The notes under the pieces are model-generated. The model ran no database searches. It was not told the origin of the DNA and saw only the letters and a list, made by a program, of their open reading frames with translations. Positions 35,696 through 47,494 of a DNA stretch of 64,000 bases are shown here, piece by piece. Both the position numbers and the translations under genes were made by a program. Source of the DNA: Ambrosia x helenae (lineage: Eukaryota; Streptophyta; Magnoliopsida; Asterales; Asteraceae); contig JAUTDX010001406.1 of the NCBI GenBank assembly GCA_030844895.1, forward strand, positions 1 through 64,000. The letters are read 5' to 3'. Every line of letters begins with the position of its first letter. Position 1 is the first letter of the stretch.

Positions 35696-37302
35696 TGTAA
35701 CACCCTATTTTGTGATCAAATAATATAGAAATGTTTATGAAATTTATGTCTTGTGTATTATATGTGTATTATATGATCTAGGCATGAATAGTATGATTAT
35801 TTGATATATAAGAATCCAGTCGAGCCAATAGAATTATAAGAGACCGTTTAGTTAGATTAACAAAAGATATTATATTTGACCCTACTCTATTTTAATGAAA
35901 CTTGTATTTGAGCGTAGATAAAAATTAGCTCGTCTTAAGAGTATATTTGAATGTTCGTAAAACGTTATAGTTTAAAAGTTATACGAGAAAACTGTATTTG
36001 AGCGAAATTATATGATATCATATTAATAAATTAAGTCTACAAAAATCTTCATGACGAAGATTTCGCATTAGATAAGTTACTATAATACTCAATTGTACCT
36101 CTTACTCATGTATACATGTGTGCATTAGGGTGAGTATGGATATTAAGTGTAAGCTCTACATGTTATCTTACTCATGAGGGTTACTTATATTAATAAAAAA
36201 ATGAATAAATAGATAAAATAAGGGAAGTCGGTAAACCTCAAAAAAAAAAAAAAAAAAACAAAACAAAAAACAAAACAAACGGTGAGTGTAACGATATATA
36301 CGTATAGCAAGCCACTTTAAGAGTTTAGGTACTCTATTCATCATCTCGTGACAACCTCCTGGTTAGTACTCATTTGATTTGCTTTCTAATTTTGTAAGTT
36401 TTAATATTTAGATTTAGGCTAGCTAAGTATGTTATATCATACTAAGATAACGTATGAAAATTTATGGTCATAGTCACAGTGGTTCTTGCGTAACCTAATC
36501 CTAATTTATACATAGACTGATCACCTATGTTTAAACTAGGAAAGAGTTATCTAAAGTTATCCGAAGTTAACCATGATAATAACTAGTTAGGTGTATCGCT
36601 ACCTAACCTAGGATGATGTAATTGTATCAGGACCCCGAGATAGTTCTGATTGGAATAACAAGTGTTAAGAAACTATTAAACAGGTGAGTTTTATGAATGT
36701 TTTCAAATGTGAGCATGTTTGTCCAAACTGGTAATTGTTAATATTGCACTCATGACTGTTGTACGCATGCATATAATCTAATCACACATACACACGATAT
36801 CTGTGGTCCTTTATATGTGCTGCTACGACAGGATTTGTCGATATTACACATGTGTGTAATGGGCATTGACTGTATGATGTTGGAAGTCACAGGGGTGACA
36901 CCGTCACGGGGGCCCATGTGTGGGTGCCAGCGTGGCGTAAAGGTTATAATGACATGGGCGGGTACAAGTCATGAATGATAAACGAATGTGTTTTACAACT
37001 TGTGTGTATTCATGAACTCACCAGCATTGTCTGACGTCATTTTAAGCATGTGTCACAGGTAGTGATGGCTAGTTCTTGCGCATGATGTTTACCCCGGACC
37101 TGTATGACAAGTGGAATAGATATGCTAGTTCGTGTGTTGGATGAAAAAGTTATATACCTCCGCTAAGAATAGTTGATAAAGTTTGTACCTTTTAAGTTTC
37201 CAACCTTTGTACCCTACAGTTTATATTAATAAAATAAGTATTTCCTTTGTAAGTTGGTATCAATTGTGTATGGTGCATCCTTATCTGGGTATGGTTGTCA
37301 CA
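35696..37302 (+). mobile_element. 5' LTR of the inner gypsy element
   Basis: 1607 bp from TGTAACACCC to GTTGTCACA, preceded by GTCGG and followed two bases later by a primer-binding site. It matches 41626-43203 along its length. Confidence 0.9.
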
Positions 37303-37304
37303 GC

Positions 37305-37317
37305 TGGTATCAGAGCC
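37305..37317 (+). other. Primer-binding site, initiator-Met tRNA type
   Basis: TGGTATCAGAGCC directly follows the 5' LTR; TGGTATCAGAGC is complementary to the 3' end of plant initiator tRNA-Met, the usual primer of these elements. Confidence 0.9.
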
Positions 37318-40300
37318 AAAGGTTTTAGCGAATTAGGTATTTGGTAGGAATACCTAGGCTTCAACCTTCGAGATTAGGCCTGCCTTAGGAAATCTATATA
37401 TTGACATAAGTTATGCAGATAAGGATACCTGGTAGATAAAGGACCTGATTTTATATGTAAGCATGATATAAATAACCTTTTGATATAGGAGCGACCATTG
37501 AGTTTGAATATGAACCTATTGAGGATGTAGAGTTGTTTGGAAACAAAGATGGTGACAACTGTAGTATATAAACCTTAGCGATTCTCTAAGTTTAGTACTC
37601 CTCGGGAGATAGTAGGATTATGGATTGAGACTTAGAGGACAAGAGCCATCATGATTTACTGAGGTAAAAGCTGAAAATTGGACATTATTAAATGTAGAAG
37701 TCATAAATAAGATCCCTGAGCAAGAATAAGTTGGGGTTGAAGCCCGGTGAGGATGCCAGATTGACATAATATAAGTCATGGACCTAGGGAGGGTGCTAGA
37801 TTGACTTAAGGTGTCATGGACCCGGTGAGGGCAATAAACTTATTTGTCTATGTGCTACATTTGAAAACGTGTTGCATTATGTATATTACGTAAAATAGCT
37901 AGTGTAGTTGCTTATAAACGTGTAAAATATTGAAGTAGTATTTTCTTGGAAACTTAGAAAGTGTCGACTGAACCATCCATTAATATTAATTGTTATCCTT
38001 GCCCGCATGTTGACCCCGCCTGTCATGCCAAACTAGAAAAATTAGGCCATAACTCGATCGATTGAATAGCCATCCTAGTCGCGAAATCCTCCCAAACATA
38101 CAGAGACAAAAACTTCATAGTACAGCATGACCAATTGTATCCGATGGAAACTATTTTGGAATAATCAATTGCCTAGAAATGGACAGAGTTATGTTTGTTG
38201 TTCATGCGTTTAAAGATGGGGCATTATTTTGGTGGAGGATATAGAAACAAACCTGAGGCAACGATTTGGCGGATAGTTTAACCTGGAAGGTATTATTAGG
38301 ATCGTTTACTTAATACTTATGTCGTCCAAGGAAATAGGCAAAACTGAAAATAAGTTTATGTATCTTGAGCTTGGGAATAAGACATTCCATGAATTTATCA
38401 CCAAGAGGTCTCGACAAGTTCCTGGCAACAAAATCATGTTATCATATTCATTTGGAGGATGCCTATAAAATACTTCATATTCATTAAGGCAACCAAACCA
38501 ACTACATATTCTGAGACGATAGACGTCGAGCAACCATCACCACGACCTAGCAATAGAAAACCCCAGATCATGCCCCTAAGATAAATTGGGACAATCATCA
38601 GAAGAATAGGAAATTCATTTTTGAGATGTTAAGAGGCAATGTGGACCCCACCTTAGTGTCTGATATGTAGAAAAGAACATTTCAACCCATGTCACGAGTT
38701 AGTAAGTGGAAATTATACGACCGTGGACACACCATCGTGACTATGGAAAACCCTATAGGTGTTTTGAATGTAGGAAGAGAGACATGGCTTTTTAAGGATG
38801 ACTAAACCCTAAGATACAATAGAAGGAATGACTTAATAGAGTAAGAGGGAAAGCTTTTCTCGTACCAACTAAAGAGTTCGTAGGAACCCTGACATGACCA
38901 TGGGTATATTCCTCCTAAAAATCTTATATGCTAGTACTAGTGCAGATAGAAGTTTTATATATGAGCAATTTAGAGTTTTGATTAATCAGATTCTTTGTAA
39001 GTTAGATAAACCCTTATAGCAAAACTAGCAGATGGAATGGAAGAAGAAATTGGAAATGTTATTAAGGATTGCAGTATCCAGTTAGTAATACCTCGATACC
39101 CATAGAGTTGCTGTCAATGAAACTTGGAGAATTTGATGTAGTAATGGAGATGAATGAGTTAACTAAGTGTCAAGCTCAGTTATTGTGCGTTAGGAAGCAG
39201 ATTCAAATTAAGGACCTTCAAGGTGAAATTGCGAAAAAATTCATAAGGAAGATCGTAGTAAACCCATAAGTTTTGTCACTAGTCTAAAAAGCATCTAAGT
39301 GTATTCAGAAGGACCATCTGGCTTATTTAGTGTATGCCTTGGAAACTAAGGAAGAAAGAAGCTTGAAGAGATACCAATAGTATTCGAATTTCATGGAGTG
39401 TTCTCTAAGGATCTCCCGGGACTACCACCTGCTAGGAAAATTGAATTTAGAACTGACTTGATTTCCGGAGCAACCCTATTGCTAAAGCCCCATATCACCT
39501 CGCCCCGATTGAGATGAAAGAGTTGAGAAACCAATTCCAAAAATTATTAGATAAAGGATTTGTACTTGGCCTGGGGAGAGCGTCTATTCTCTTTGTTAAA
39601 AAGAAGGATGGTCCAATGAAAATGTGGATTAGTTATAGAGATATAAACAAGATCCTGACAAAGAATCGATACCCACTCCCAAGGATTGAAGATATGTTTG
39701 ATCAGTTAAAGGTGCAAATTACTTCTCAAAGTCGAAGATAGACTTAAGGTCCAGATACCATCAGTTGAAGGTGAGATAGGAAGACCGCCTTTAGGACAAG
39801 GCATGGTCATTACAAATTTCCAGTGATGCTTTTTGGCCTCACTAATGCATTAGACACCTTTGTGAACCTTATAAACCAAACTTGTGAACCATACCCCATT
39901 CACTTAGTAATCACCTTCATAATTCTCATCTACTCCAAGAGAGGAAACATAGACATATCGATACCATTCTTAAGTTGCTAAGGGATAAAATGAAATATTA
40001 AGATTACACAATAGGGTATGAATACCTATTGGAGAAGGCTAAGGTGTAAAGTGACATAAAAATCACATAGATATAATTATGCTCTATCAGTAAGTGTATA
40101 TACAAATACCTGACTTGCTTACGAGTTAAATAGAACATCAATAGCCTTCATGATATTTTAGTAAACTTCCACAAACTAAGTCTGGGCATGATACCATTTG
40201 AGTTATAGTAGATAGATTAATTAAGACTGCTCACTTCATCGCAACACGGGAAGATTATAAGATGGGAAAATATACGAAGAATATGTCAAGGAAATTGTCA

Positions 40301-41214
40301 CCCGTCATGAAATACCTATACCCTTCATAATAGATAGAGATAGCCGTTTACATCAGTATTCTGGCACGACTTCCGAAAGAAGTAAATTTAAGAATGACAC
40401 AAAATCCATATACTGATCGATAAAGTAAACGGACAATTTAGACCCTTGAAGACATGCTTAGGACATGCGTAAGACTTTGGTGGCAGGGGAATGAACACTT
40501 ACCTTTGATAGCATTTTCTTATAACAATAGTTATCGTTAGAGTATCCAGGCCGCCCATATTGTGGCATTATTATGTTAGATGTTTTCGACCATCCGTTTG
40601 TTAGTCTGATATCGATAGCCATCCCTTAGATGGTCCCGAGATTATTAAGGCAACTACAAATAAGATCCTACAAATATGAGAATAGATAGAAAGTTGCGAG
40701 ATATAGAGAAAAGTATTATGGCGACAAAAGAAAGTACGATCAGAATTTCATGTAGGTGATATGGTACCATCTAAGGTCTTGCCTTGGAAATGCATAATTC
40801 GGTTTAAGAAGAAAGGAAAACTAAGCCCACGATATATTGGACCATTTGATATAATTGAAATAATTGGTCCAGTAGCATATAAGTTAAAACTGCCAGAGGA
40901 GTTACAAGGAATACATGATACGTTCCTCACTTCCACGTGTCCAACATAAGAAAACGTTTGGCGGATGAATCACTTAAGATGTCTTGGCCAGAAGTCCAGA
41001 TCAATGACAAGTTGAACTTCACGGAACGTCCCATTCAAATTGTAGATTGACAAGTGAAGAAACTAAGAAATCGAGAGATTCCGCTAGTAAGAGTCAAGTG
41101 GGATGCAAGGAGAGGACATGAAGAAACTTGGGAAAAGGAAGACGAGATGAAACAGAAATACCCGTAACTCTTCACCTAAATTTGCGAATGAAATTTCTAT
41201 AAGGTGGGGAGAGT
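37318..41214 (+). pseudogene. Inner gypsy element gag-pol remnant
   Basis: Heavily mutated Ty3/gypsy polyprotein. Recognisable pieces in order: a protease-end piece (39069-39269, IPIELLSMKLGEFDVV), the RT start (39514-39741, LFVKKKDG and NRYPLPRIEDMFDQL), traces of RT around 39750-39900, and the integrase C-terminus (40761-40949, WKCIIRFKKKGKLSPRYIGP) continuing in degenerate form to WEKEDEMKQKYP near 41150. Stops and frameshifts throughout, no intact domain. Domain order PR-RT-INT and the integrase tail suit a chromovirus (Tekay-like). A purine-rich tract AAGGTGGGGAGAG (41201-41213) is the PPT before the next LTR sequence. Confidence 0.85.
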
Positions 41215-41379
41215 TGTAACACCCCATTTTGTGATCAAATAAAATAGAAACGTTTATGAAATTTATGCCGTGTGTATTATATGATCTAGGCATGAATAGT
41301 ATGATTATTTGATATATAAGAATCTAGTCGAGCCAATAGTAATATAAGAGACCGTTTAGTTAGATTAACAAAAGATATT
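41215..41379 (+). mobile_element. 165-bp LTR stump after the PPT
   Basis: Begins TGTAACACCCCATTTTGTG right after the PPT and follows the first ~165 bp of the LTR, then breaks at AAAGATATTAATTGG, where sequence switches to a copy of the element's own 5' flank. Confidence 0.85.
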
Positions 41380-41625
41380 AATTGGATGATTTCCATAAAG
41401 CCTATGCATTCTTTAGGTAACTTGAGGTTTACTAAGAATGGCCGCGTTTGGTAGAAAACGGCTTTTTTATGGAAAACGAGTCTAAGTGTAGTGACTATGT
41501 GAAGTTATGTGCTACATGTGTATATTTGATTATGAACGATTGATAGGTTTACTAAGTCGAGTTATGTGGAAATTGACTTGAAACGATGTATGTGTGAACA
41601 TATAAGTTGTAAACCTAAGGGTCGG
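41380..41625 (+). repeat. 246-bp duplicate of the element's 5' flank (35450-35695)
   Basis: ATTGGATGATTTCCATAAAG through AACCTAAGGGTCGG is nearly identical at 35450-35695 and here, and both copies run straight into an LTR start. Confidence 0.9.
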
Positions 41626-43203
41626 TGTAACACCCCATTTTGTGATAAAATAAAATAGAAATGTTTATGAAATTTATGTCGTGTGTATTATATGTGTATT
41701 ATATGATCTAGGCATGAATAGTATGATTATTTGATATATAAGAATCCAGTCGAGCCAATAATATTATAAGAGACCGTTTAGTTAGATTAACAAAAGATAT
41801 TATATTTGACCCTACTCTATTTTAATGAAACTTAGGTCAAAGCGTAGATAAAAATTAGCTCGTCTTAAAAGTAATTTTGAAAGTTCGTAAAACGTTATAG
41901 TTTAAAAGTTATACGAGAAAACTGTATTTGAGCGAAATTATATGATATCATATTAATAAATTAAGTCTACAATAATCTTCATGACAAAGATTTCGCATAA
42001 GATAAGTTACTGTAATATTCAATTGTACTCTTACTCATGTATACATGTGTGCATTAGGGTGAGTATCGATATTAAGTGTAAGCTCTACATGTTATCTTAC
42101 TCATGAAGGTGTCTTATATCAATAAAAATAATGAATAAATAGATAAAATAAGGGAAGTCGGTAAACCTCAAAAAAAAAATTTAAATAAAAACCAACAGTG
42201 CGTGTAACGATATATACGTATAGCAAGCCACTTTAAGAGTTTAGGTACTCTATTCATCGTGCCAACCTCCTATTTAGTACTCATTTGATTTGCTTTCTAA
42301 TTTTGTAAGTTTTAATATTTAGATTTAGGCTAGCTAAGTATGTTATATCATACTAAGATAGCATATGAAAATTTATGGTCGTAGTCAAGGTGGTTCTTGG
42401 GTAACCTAATCCTAATTTATACATAGACTGATCACCTATGTTTAAACTAGGAAAAAGTTATCCATAGTTAACCATGATAATAACTAGTTAGGTGTACGAT
42501 TACTTAACCTAGGATGATGTAATTGTATCAGGACCCCGAGATAGTTCTGATTGGAATAGCAAGTGTTAAGCAGCTATTAAACAGGAGAGTTTTATAAATG
42601 TTTTCAAATGTGAGCATGCTTGTCCAAACTGGTAATTGTTAATATTGCACTCATGACTGTTGTACGCATGCATATAATCTAATCACACACACACACGATA
42701 TATGTTGTCCCTTATACGTGCTGCTTCGGCAGGATTTGTCGGTATTACACCTGTGTGTAATGGGCATTGACTGTATGATGTTGGAAGTCACAGGGGTGAC
42801 ACCGTCACGGGGGGCCATGCGTGGGTGCCAGCATGGTGTAAAGGTTATAATGACATGGGCGGGTACAAGTCATGAATGATAAACGAATGTGTTTTACAAC
42901 TTGTGTATATTCATGAACTCACCAGCATTGTCTGACGTCATTTTAAGCATGTGTCACAGGTAGTGATGGCTAGTTCTTGCGCATGATGTTTACCCCGGAC
43001 CCCTATGACAAGTGGAATAGATATGCTAGTTCATGTGTTGGATGAAAAAGTTCTATACCTTCGCTAAGAATAGTTGATAAAGTTTGTACTTTTTAAGTTT
43101 CCAACCTTTGTACCCTACAGTTTATATTAATAAAATAAGTATTTCCTTTGTAAGTTGGTATCAATTGTGTATGGTGCATCCTTATCTGGGTGTGGTTGTC
43201 ATA
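41626..43203 (+). mobile_element. Second complete LTR of the inner gypsy element
   Basis: TGTAACACCCCATTTTGTGA to GTTGTCATA, colinear with 35696-37302 with small indels. Preceded by GTCGG (41621-41625) and followed by GTAGG (43204-43208), the latter matching the 5' target site GTCGG at 4 of 5 bases. Confidence 0.9.
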
Positions 43204-43780
43204 GTAGGGTAATTAGACGCGATATGCATGTACGTGGGGTCTAAAACTGAACCAATCGTCAAGGTCCAATGGGTCAATGGGGTAGGGGTTTATGAAAATT
43301 CCAATCTTTTTAGTTAAACTAAGTCGAGGGAAGTTTTGTGAATAACTTGGACAGACTTAGAATGTTTGCTAAAATAGCCCTTTGAATAATAGGGTATTGT
43401 TAGAAACGGGTTGTAGTTTGGACTAGGAAATTGTTTGATTGCTACACTTGAGGTGAGTTTCACGGCCCCTTTTTCTTTTTAAGTGTTTTGAACGATTTAC
43501 AATCGGGGGGATTAAAATGCTTGTATGATGGGTAGAATAGAACTATATAGAACATTTGATGGCCTTTGGTAGGCACGACGTGTGCGTTGGACGCCCGTCT
43601 ATTTTTTCCCACATTTCTTAACCATTAGCTCTTGGTTTAGAGCCATGGATTATGTATGTAGATCTATTGGGTTGACGACCCCTCCCAGAACAGTTGCTCT
43701 GGTTCTAATGGGAGAGCATACTCTGTAACCGATTCCTTGGGGAGCCCGTTTGGTCGCTCAGGGAGGTCAGTTAACCGATT
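43204..43780 (+). mobile_element. Outer gypsy LTR, right part
   Basis: Non-coding continuation of the outer LTR after the inner insertion, with GGTGAGTTTCACGGCCCC (about 43451). It ends in a partial 45-bp repeat, TAACCGATTCCTTGGG at 43727 and 43772, where it joins a copia LTR fragment. Confidence 0.5.
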
Positions 43781-43897
43781 CCTTGGGCTTGTACAACAAC
43801 TCAGCAACATTTGGGCTCCTCCTTGGACTTCTTAGAAACCTGCAAAACAACTCATACAATATGTTCAAGGCCCAAATACAAAAAAAAAACATATATG

Positions 43898-43899
<2 letters not shown>
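43781..43899 (-). mobile_element. Copia 3' LTR fragment, inner piece
   Basis: CCTTGGGCTTGTACA..AAACATATATGT matches 53026-53148 of the right copia LTR in the same orientation. The 510 bp of LTR expected to its left are missing. To its right the LTR is interrupted by (TA)n and element A. Confidence 0.85.
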
Positions 43900-43941
<42 letters not shown>

Positions 43942-45121
43942 TGGGTTATTTTGAGAACTAGTGTGAGTTGAGAGAACCATAGGAACTCTTGTAGACCATT
44001 GATCTTGTGAATCCAATGGTTGAGATTAAAAGTTGGTGTGTTTTGTCTTTATATGGTAATTAAATTAATACTAAGAATATTTTAATGTAATAAAGTACAA
44101 TTAGGGGTATTATGGTAAAAACCCTATGTGAGAGAAATAATTAATATAATATCATATAAATTTTTTACTCAATAAATTCAAAATATCATATTTTTAAACT
44201 ATATTTTATTTTTTAATTTCTTTATTTTTTTAACTTTAATTTATTTTTTAATTCATTTATTTTTAAAACAAAAAATTAACCTGTACATTCTGTCTTCTCT
44301 CTCTCTCGTTTTTACACTGGTGTAATTATTTACACCAGTGTCTTTACACACATATAACCAGACGTCTATATTCTTTGTATGATTTACACTGGTGTAAATA
44401 ATTACACTAGTGTTTTACTCACATCTATATAGCCAAAACATCTATCATTTTTGTATGATTTACACTGGTGTATTTATTTACACCAGTGTTTACTCACATC
44501 TATATAACCAACATCTATAAAATTTGTTATATCATTCGTACTACGGTGGTGTAAAATAACCGCCAAACATCTATACATTCAGATTTACACTGGTGTTTAC
44601 ACCAGTGTTTTCTTACATTTAATTACTTTCCAAACTTCAAAAAACTACTTGCCACATTGAATTACTTTCTTACATTGAATTACTTTCCAAACTTCATCAA
44701 TGTCTGACCACATTGAAGATAATACTTCAACCTTCATATCGTCAATATGGCCATCCTCCATCTCGTCACGCAACAACCGATCCAACTCAAGCCGCACTAA
44801 CTCTTTCCTAGACATGAGATAAAAAAAAATACAAATTCATTCAAAAGACCCAATAATAAAAACTAAGGGATGAACCATATATATATGTTTCTAAAATGAC
44901 CCTTTCAAGTGAGAACACATTTTGACCTAATCCTGTTTGACCGGTTACTCGAAACATTTGAAATGGTGAATGACTTTTTAAGTGACCCATTTCATCCCAA
45001 GCCTATTTTGGTGACAACCCCTTTTGACCCATTAGAACACATGTTTTAAAATGGTGGACATAGTCTTATTAATTATACCATGCTGTAAAATCATCTTCAA
45101 TAGATTGATCATCATCGCCAA

Positions 45122-45254
45122 GGCCCAAAGGAACAAGGCGTTTTGCGCCTGAAAATGGTAATAATTAAGATTAGCACTCACATACCCGTAAAATAAACCC
45201 AAAGGAACAAGGCGTTTTGCGCCTGAAAATGGTAATAATTAAGATAGCACTCAT
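45122..45254. repeat. Duplicated segment with AGGCGttttgCGCCT hairpin in element A
   Basis: GCCCAAAGGAACAAGGCG..GGTAATAATTAAGAT occurs at about 45122 and 45199 (spacing about 77). Each copy contains the perfect 5-bp-arm inverted repeat AGGCGTTTTGCGCCT. Confidence 0.8.
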
Positions 45255-45982
45255 ATATAGACCATGCCTACACTTGCATTATTATCCAGAAAACGAAACG
45301 AAATTAATAGATTATAATACATCTATTGTATTACGCTAGTTTAAGAAAATACATAGTACAATCTATAAACATTGTATTACACCAGTGTAAATGCCCCACA
45401 AACATCAACAAAATAGGTGTAGATGCAAAAATTATTTACCTATTTGGTTAGTTTTGAAAATATTTACCTTTTTGGATAGATTTAGTTTAATAATGTTATT
45501 ACTTAACAAATAAAACTGAAACATGCTATATTACTCAGCATCAATCTTCCTCTTCCATACTCACAAAACCAGCAATTCAATTTTGATTCTAGTTTGGAAC
45601 AATAAATATTTTAATCTATGTTTTCTGCAATAGCCAATAAAGATTACAATCGAGAATCGTTTGAAACCTTATAAACAACATTTATTAATCTATAATCAAG
45701 CTTAGTTTATGTATGATTATGCTTTATAAACAATAAACAAATTTGCAACAATAGTTTTGGAGTCACTGTTGCAAATATGCTTTTTTTTTTAAAACACAAA
45801 GTCTCACTGCATCATCACTCAACTACATCACTCAACAACATAATGTTTTTATCCAAAAAAAAATAAGTTTTGTGATAAATTACACGATCTCTGTTTAATA
45901 TCAAAAATCATCAAACAAAAAGTTAGTTTAATATCTTTCACAAACTTATTTCAAAATATTCATGAGTTTTACAACAAACAGC

Positions 45983-46029
<47 letters not shown>

Positions 46030-46516
46030 GAACAACAACAAACCTGTTGCCGCCGTCATCCGCCATCTCCTCCACCCCCTCCGCCCCCTAACCCACCACG
46101 AACCACCACCTCCGCCACCAGATCTGTTTTCAGACGGAGGCCACAACCATTCACATCACCTACACCACCCAAAAAACCACCACTGTTCATCTTTCGGATC
46201 GTCTGTTCATCGTCTTCATCGACCACCCCAAACCACCATCCAGATACCAAAACCATCCGTCGAACCACGGGCGCTCCACCACTCTCGAAAACCACCGTCG
46301 CTCCACCACTCTCGAAAACCACCGTCGCTCCACCACCCAAAGACCACCCCTCGAATCCACCATCTGAGCCCACCATCGAAACCTACCCAATCGAAAACCC
46401 CATCCAGATCCCAACCCACCTCCTTCTTATAGAGAGAGAGAATCGTGTGTGTGTGTGTGTGAGAGAGAGAGACAATGTGATATTATGATTTTAAAAAAGA
46501 AATCAGTAACATAAAG

Positions 46517-47231
46517 TAGGGGTGTTCATGGTCCGGTTTTCGCGGTTTTTAGGTCAAACCGTGAACCGAATCGTTAGTAACGGTTTTTGAATTTTGTAAA
46601 CCAAAACCAAACCGTAGAAATTTTAAACCGAACCAAACCAAACCGTTAGTAGCGGTTTGGTTCCGGTTCGGTTTCGCGGTTTGGGCTCGTTGAATCTTTA
46701 TACAAGATGTCTCGAATTTGCAAAAAAAAAAAAAAGAATGTCATCCACAACTCCAAGTTCCTTTAAACATAAAACAAGTTTTTTTGTAATAATTAACAAT
46801 CCAAATATCTTAAAAGGCCATCTAATTTAGCAAATACATAAATAAAATATACCCAAACACATCAAAACAAAGGTTGAATTTGAAATTTAAAAAACTTACA
46901 TAAGGATTTAAATTACTGTAATAAAATATATGCTAATGTAAAATGAGTTAGCCCACTATTACTTTACAAAAATTTAGTTATAGGCAAAAACAAATTTTAT
47001 TTTATCTATGCCTATATATAATATGAAAATATTTATAAGAAAATATAAATAAATCCTTACGGTCCGGTCCGGTTTTTTGCGGTTGGTTTCCGGTATAAAC
47101 CGTAGACCAAACCGTTTGCTACGGTTTGAAAATATTGAAACCGACCGACCGAAAGTTAAGTAAAAAAACCGACCATGAAACCAAACCGACGACCGGTTTG
47201 GACGGTTTCACGGTTTGAAACCAAGCCGTGA
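46517..47231. mobile_element. hAT-like MITE nested in element A
   Basis: Flanked by ACATAAAG (46509-46516 and 47232-47239; nine bases if AACATAAAG is counted). It starts TAGGGGTGTTCATGGTCC and ends near CCGTGA, whose complement resembles the start less the outermost bases. The interior is dominated by CGGTTTGG / CCAAACCG words on both strands. Confidence 0.65.
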
Positions 47232-47397
47232 ACATAAAGGGTGGATTGGATGGGTGTGGGGTGGGGTAGGGGAGTTGATAAAAGACTATGTTGCCCTTAA
47301 TTATTTTAATGATAATAGGCATATGTGTCATCTTTTTATTGGTTCAAATGAGTTCTCGAGTTCTCGCAACTCAAGTGAGTTCTCATTTGAACCAGAT

Positions 47398-47437
<40 letters not shown>

Positions 47438-47441
<4 letters not shown>

Positions 47442-47483
47442 ACACATAATATTAACCAAGTATTAACTTGTAAATATTTAACA
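47438..47483 (-). mobile_element. Copia 3' LTR, first 46 bp
   Basis: Read on minus, TGTTAAATATTTACAAG starts immediately after the G10 polypurine tract (47484-47495) and runs into (TA)n, where element A is inserted. It is therefore the U3 start of the 3' LTR, continued at 43899-43781. Confidence 0.75.
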
Positions 47484-47494
47484 CCCCCCCCCCC

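Larger units (their letters stand above)
43938..47399. mobile_element. TA-bounded inverted-repeat element A
   Basis: Flanked directly by (TA)n (43900-43937 and 47400-47437). Left end GGGTTGGGTTATTTTGAGAA and right end (complement) GGATCTGGTTCAAATGAGAA; both carry three heptamers of the type GAGAACT at about 16, 35 and 43-44 bases from the edge. Interior left: at least six copies of the palindrome ACACTGGTGT / ACACCAGTGT (44309-44610, 45375). Interior right: (AAT)n (45983-46029), CCACCA-rich sequence and a 27-bp repeat CCACCACTCTCGAAAACCACCGTCGCT (46276-46340). A hAT-like insertion sits at 46517-47231. Low-complexity open frames at 45962-46432 are not genes. No transposase. Confidence 0.8.

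Noticed and set aside
44300..44620. Regularly spaced palindromic words that look like a CRISPR array
   Set aside because: Plant nuclear DNA, words of only 10-14 bp, irregular spacing and related spacers; no cas genes.
45962..46432. 156-residue open frame rich in Asn, His and Pro, with overlapping frames on the other strand
   Set aside because: It starts in (AAT)n, consists of CCACCA-type low complexity, lies inside element A and is open in several frames at once.
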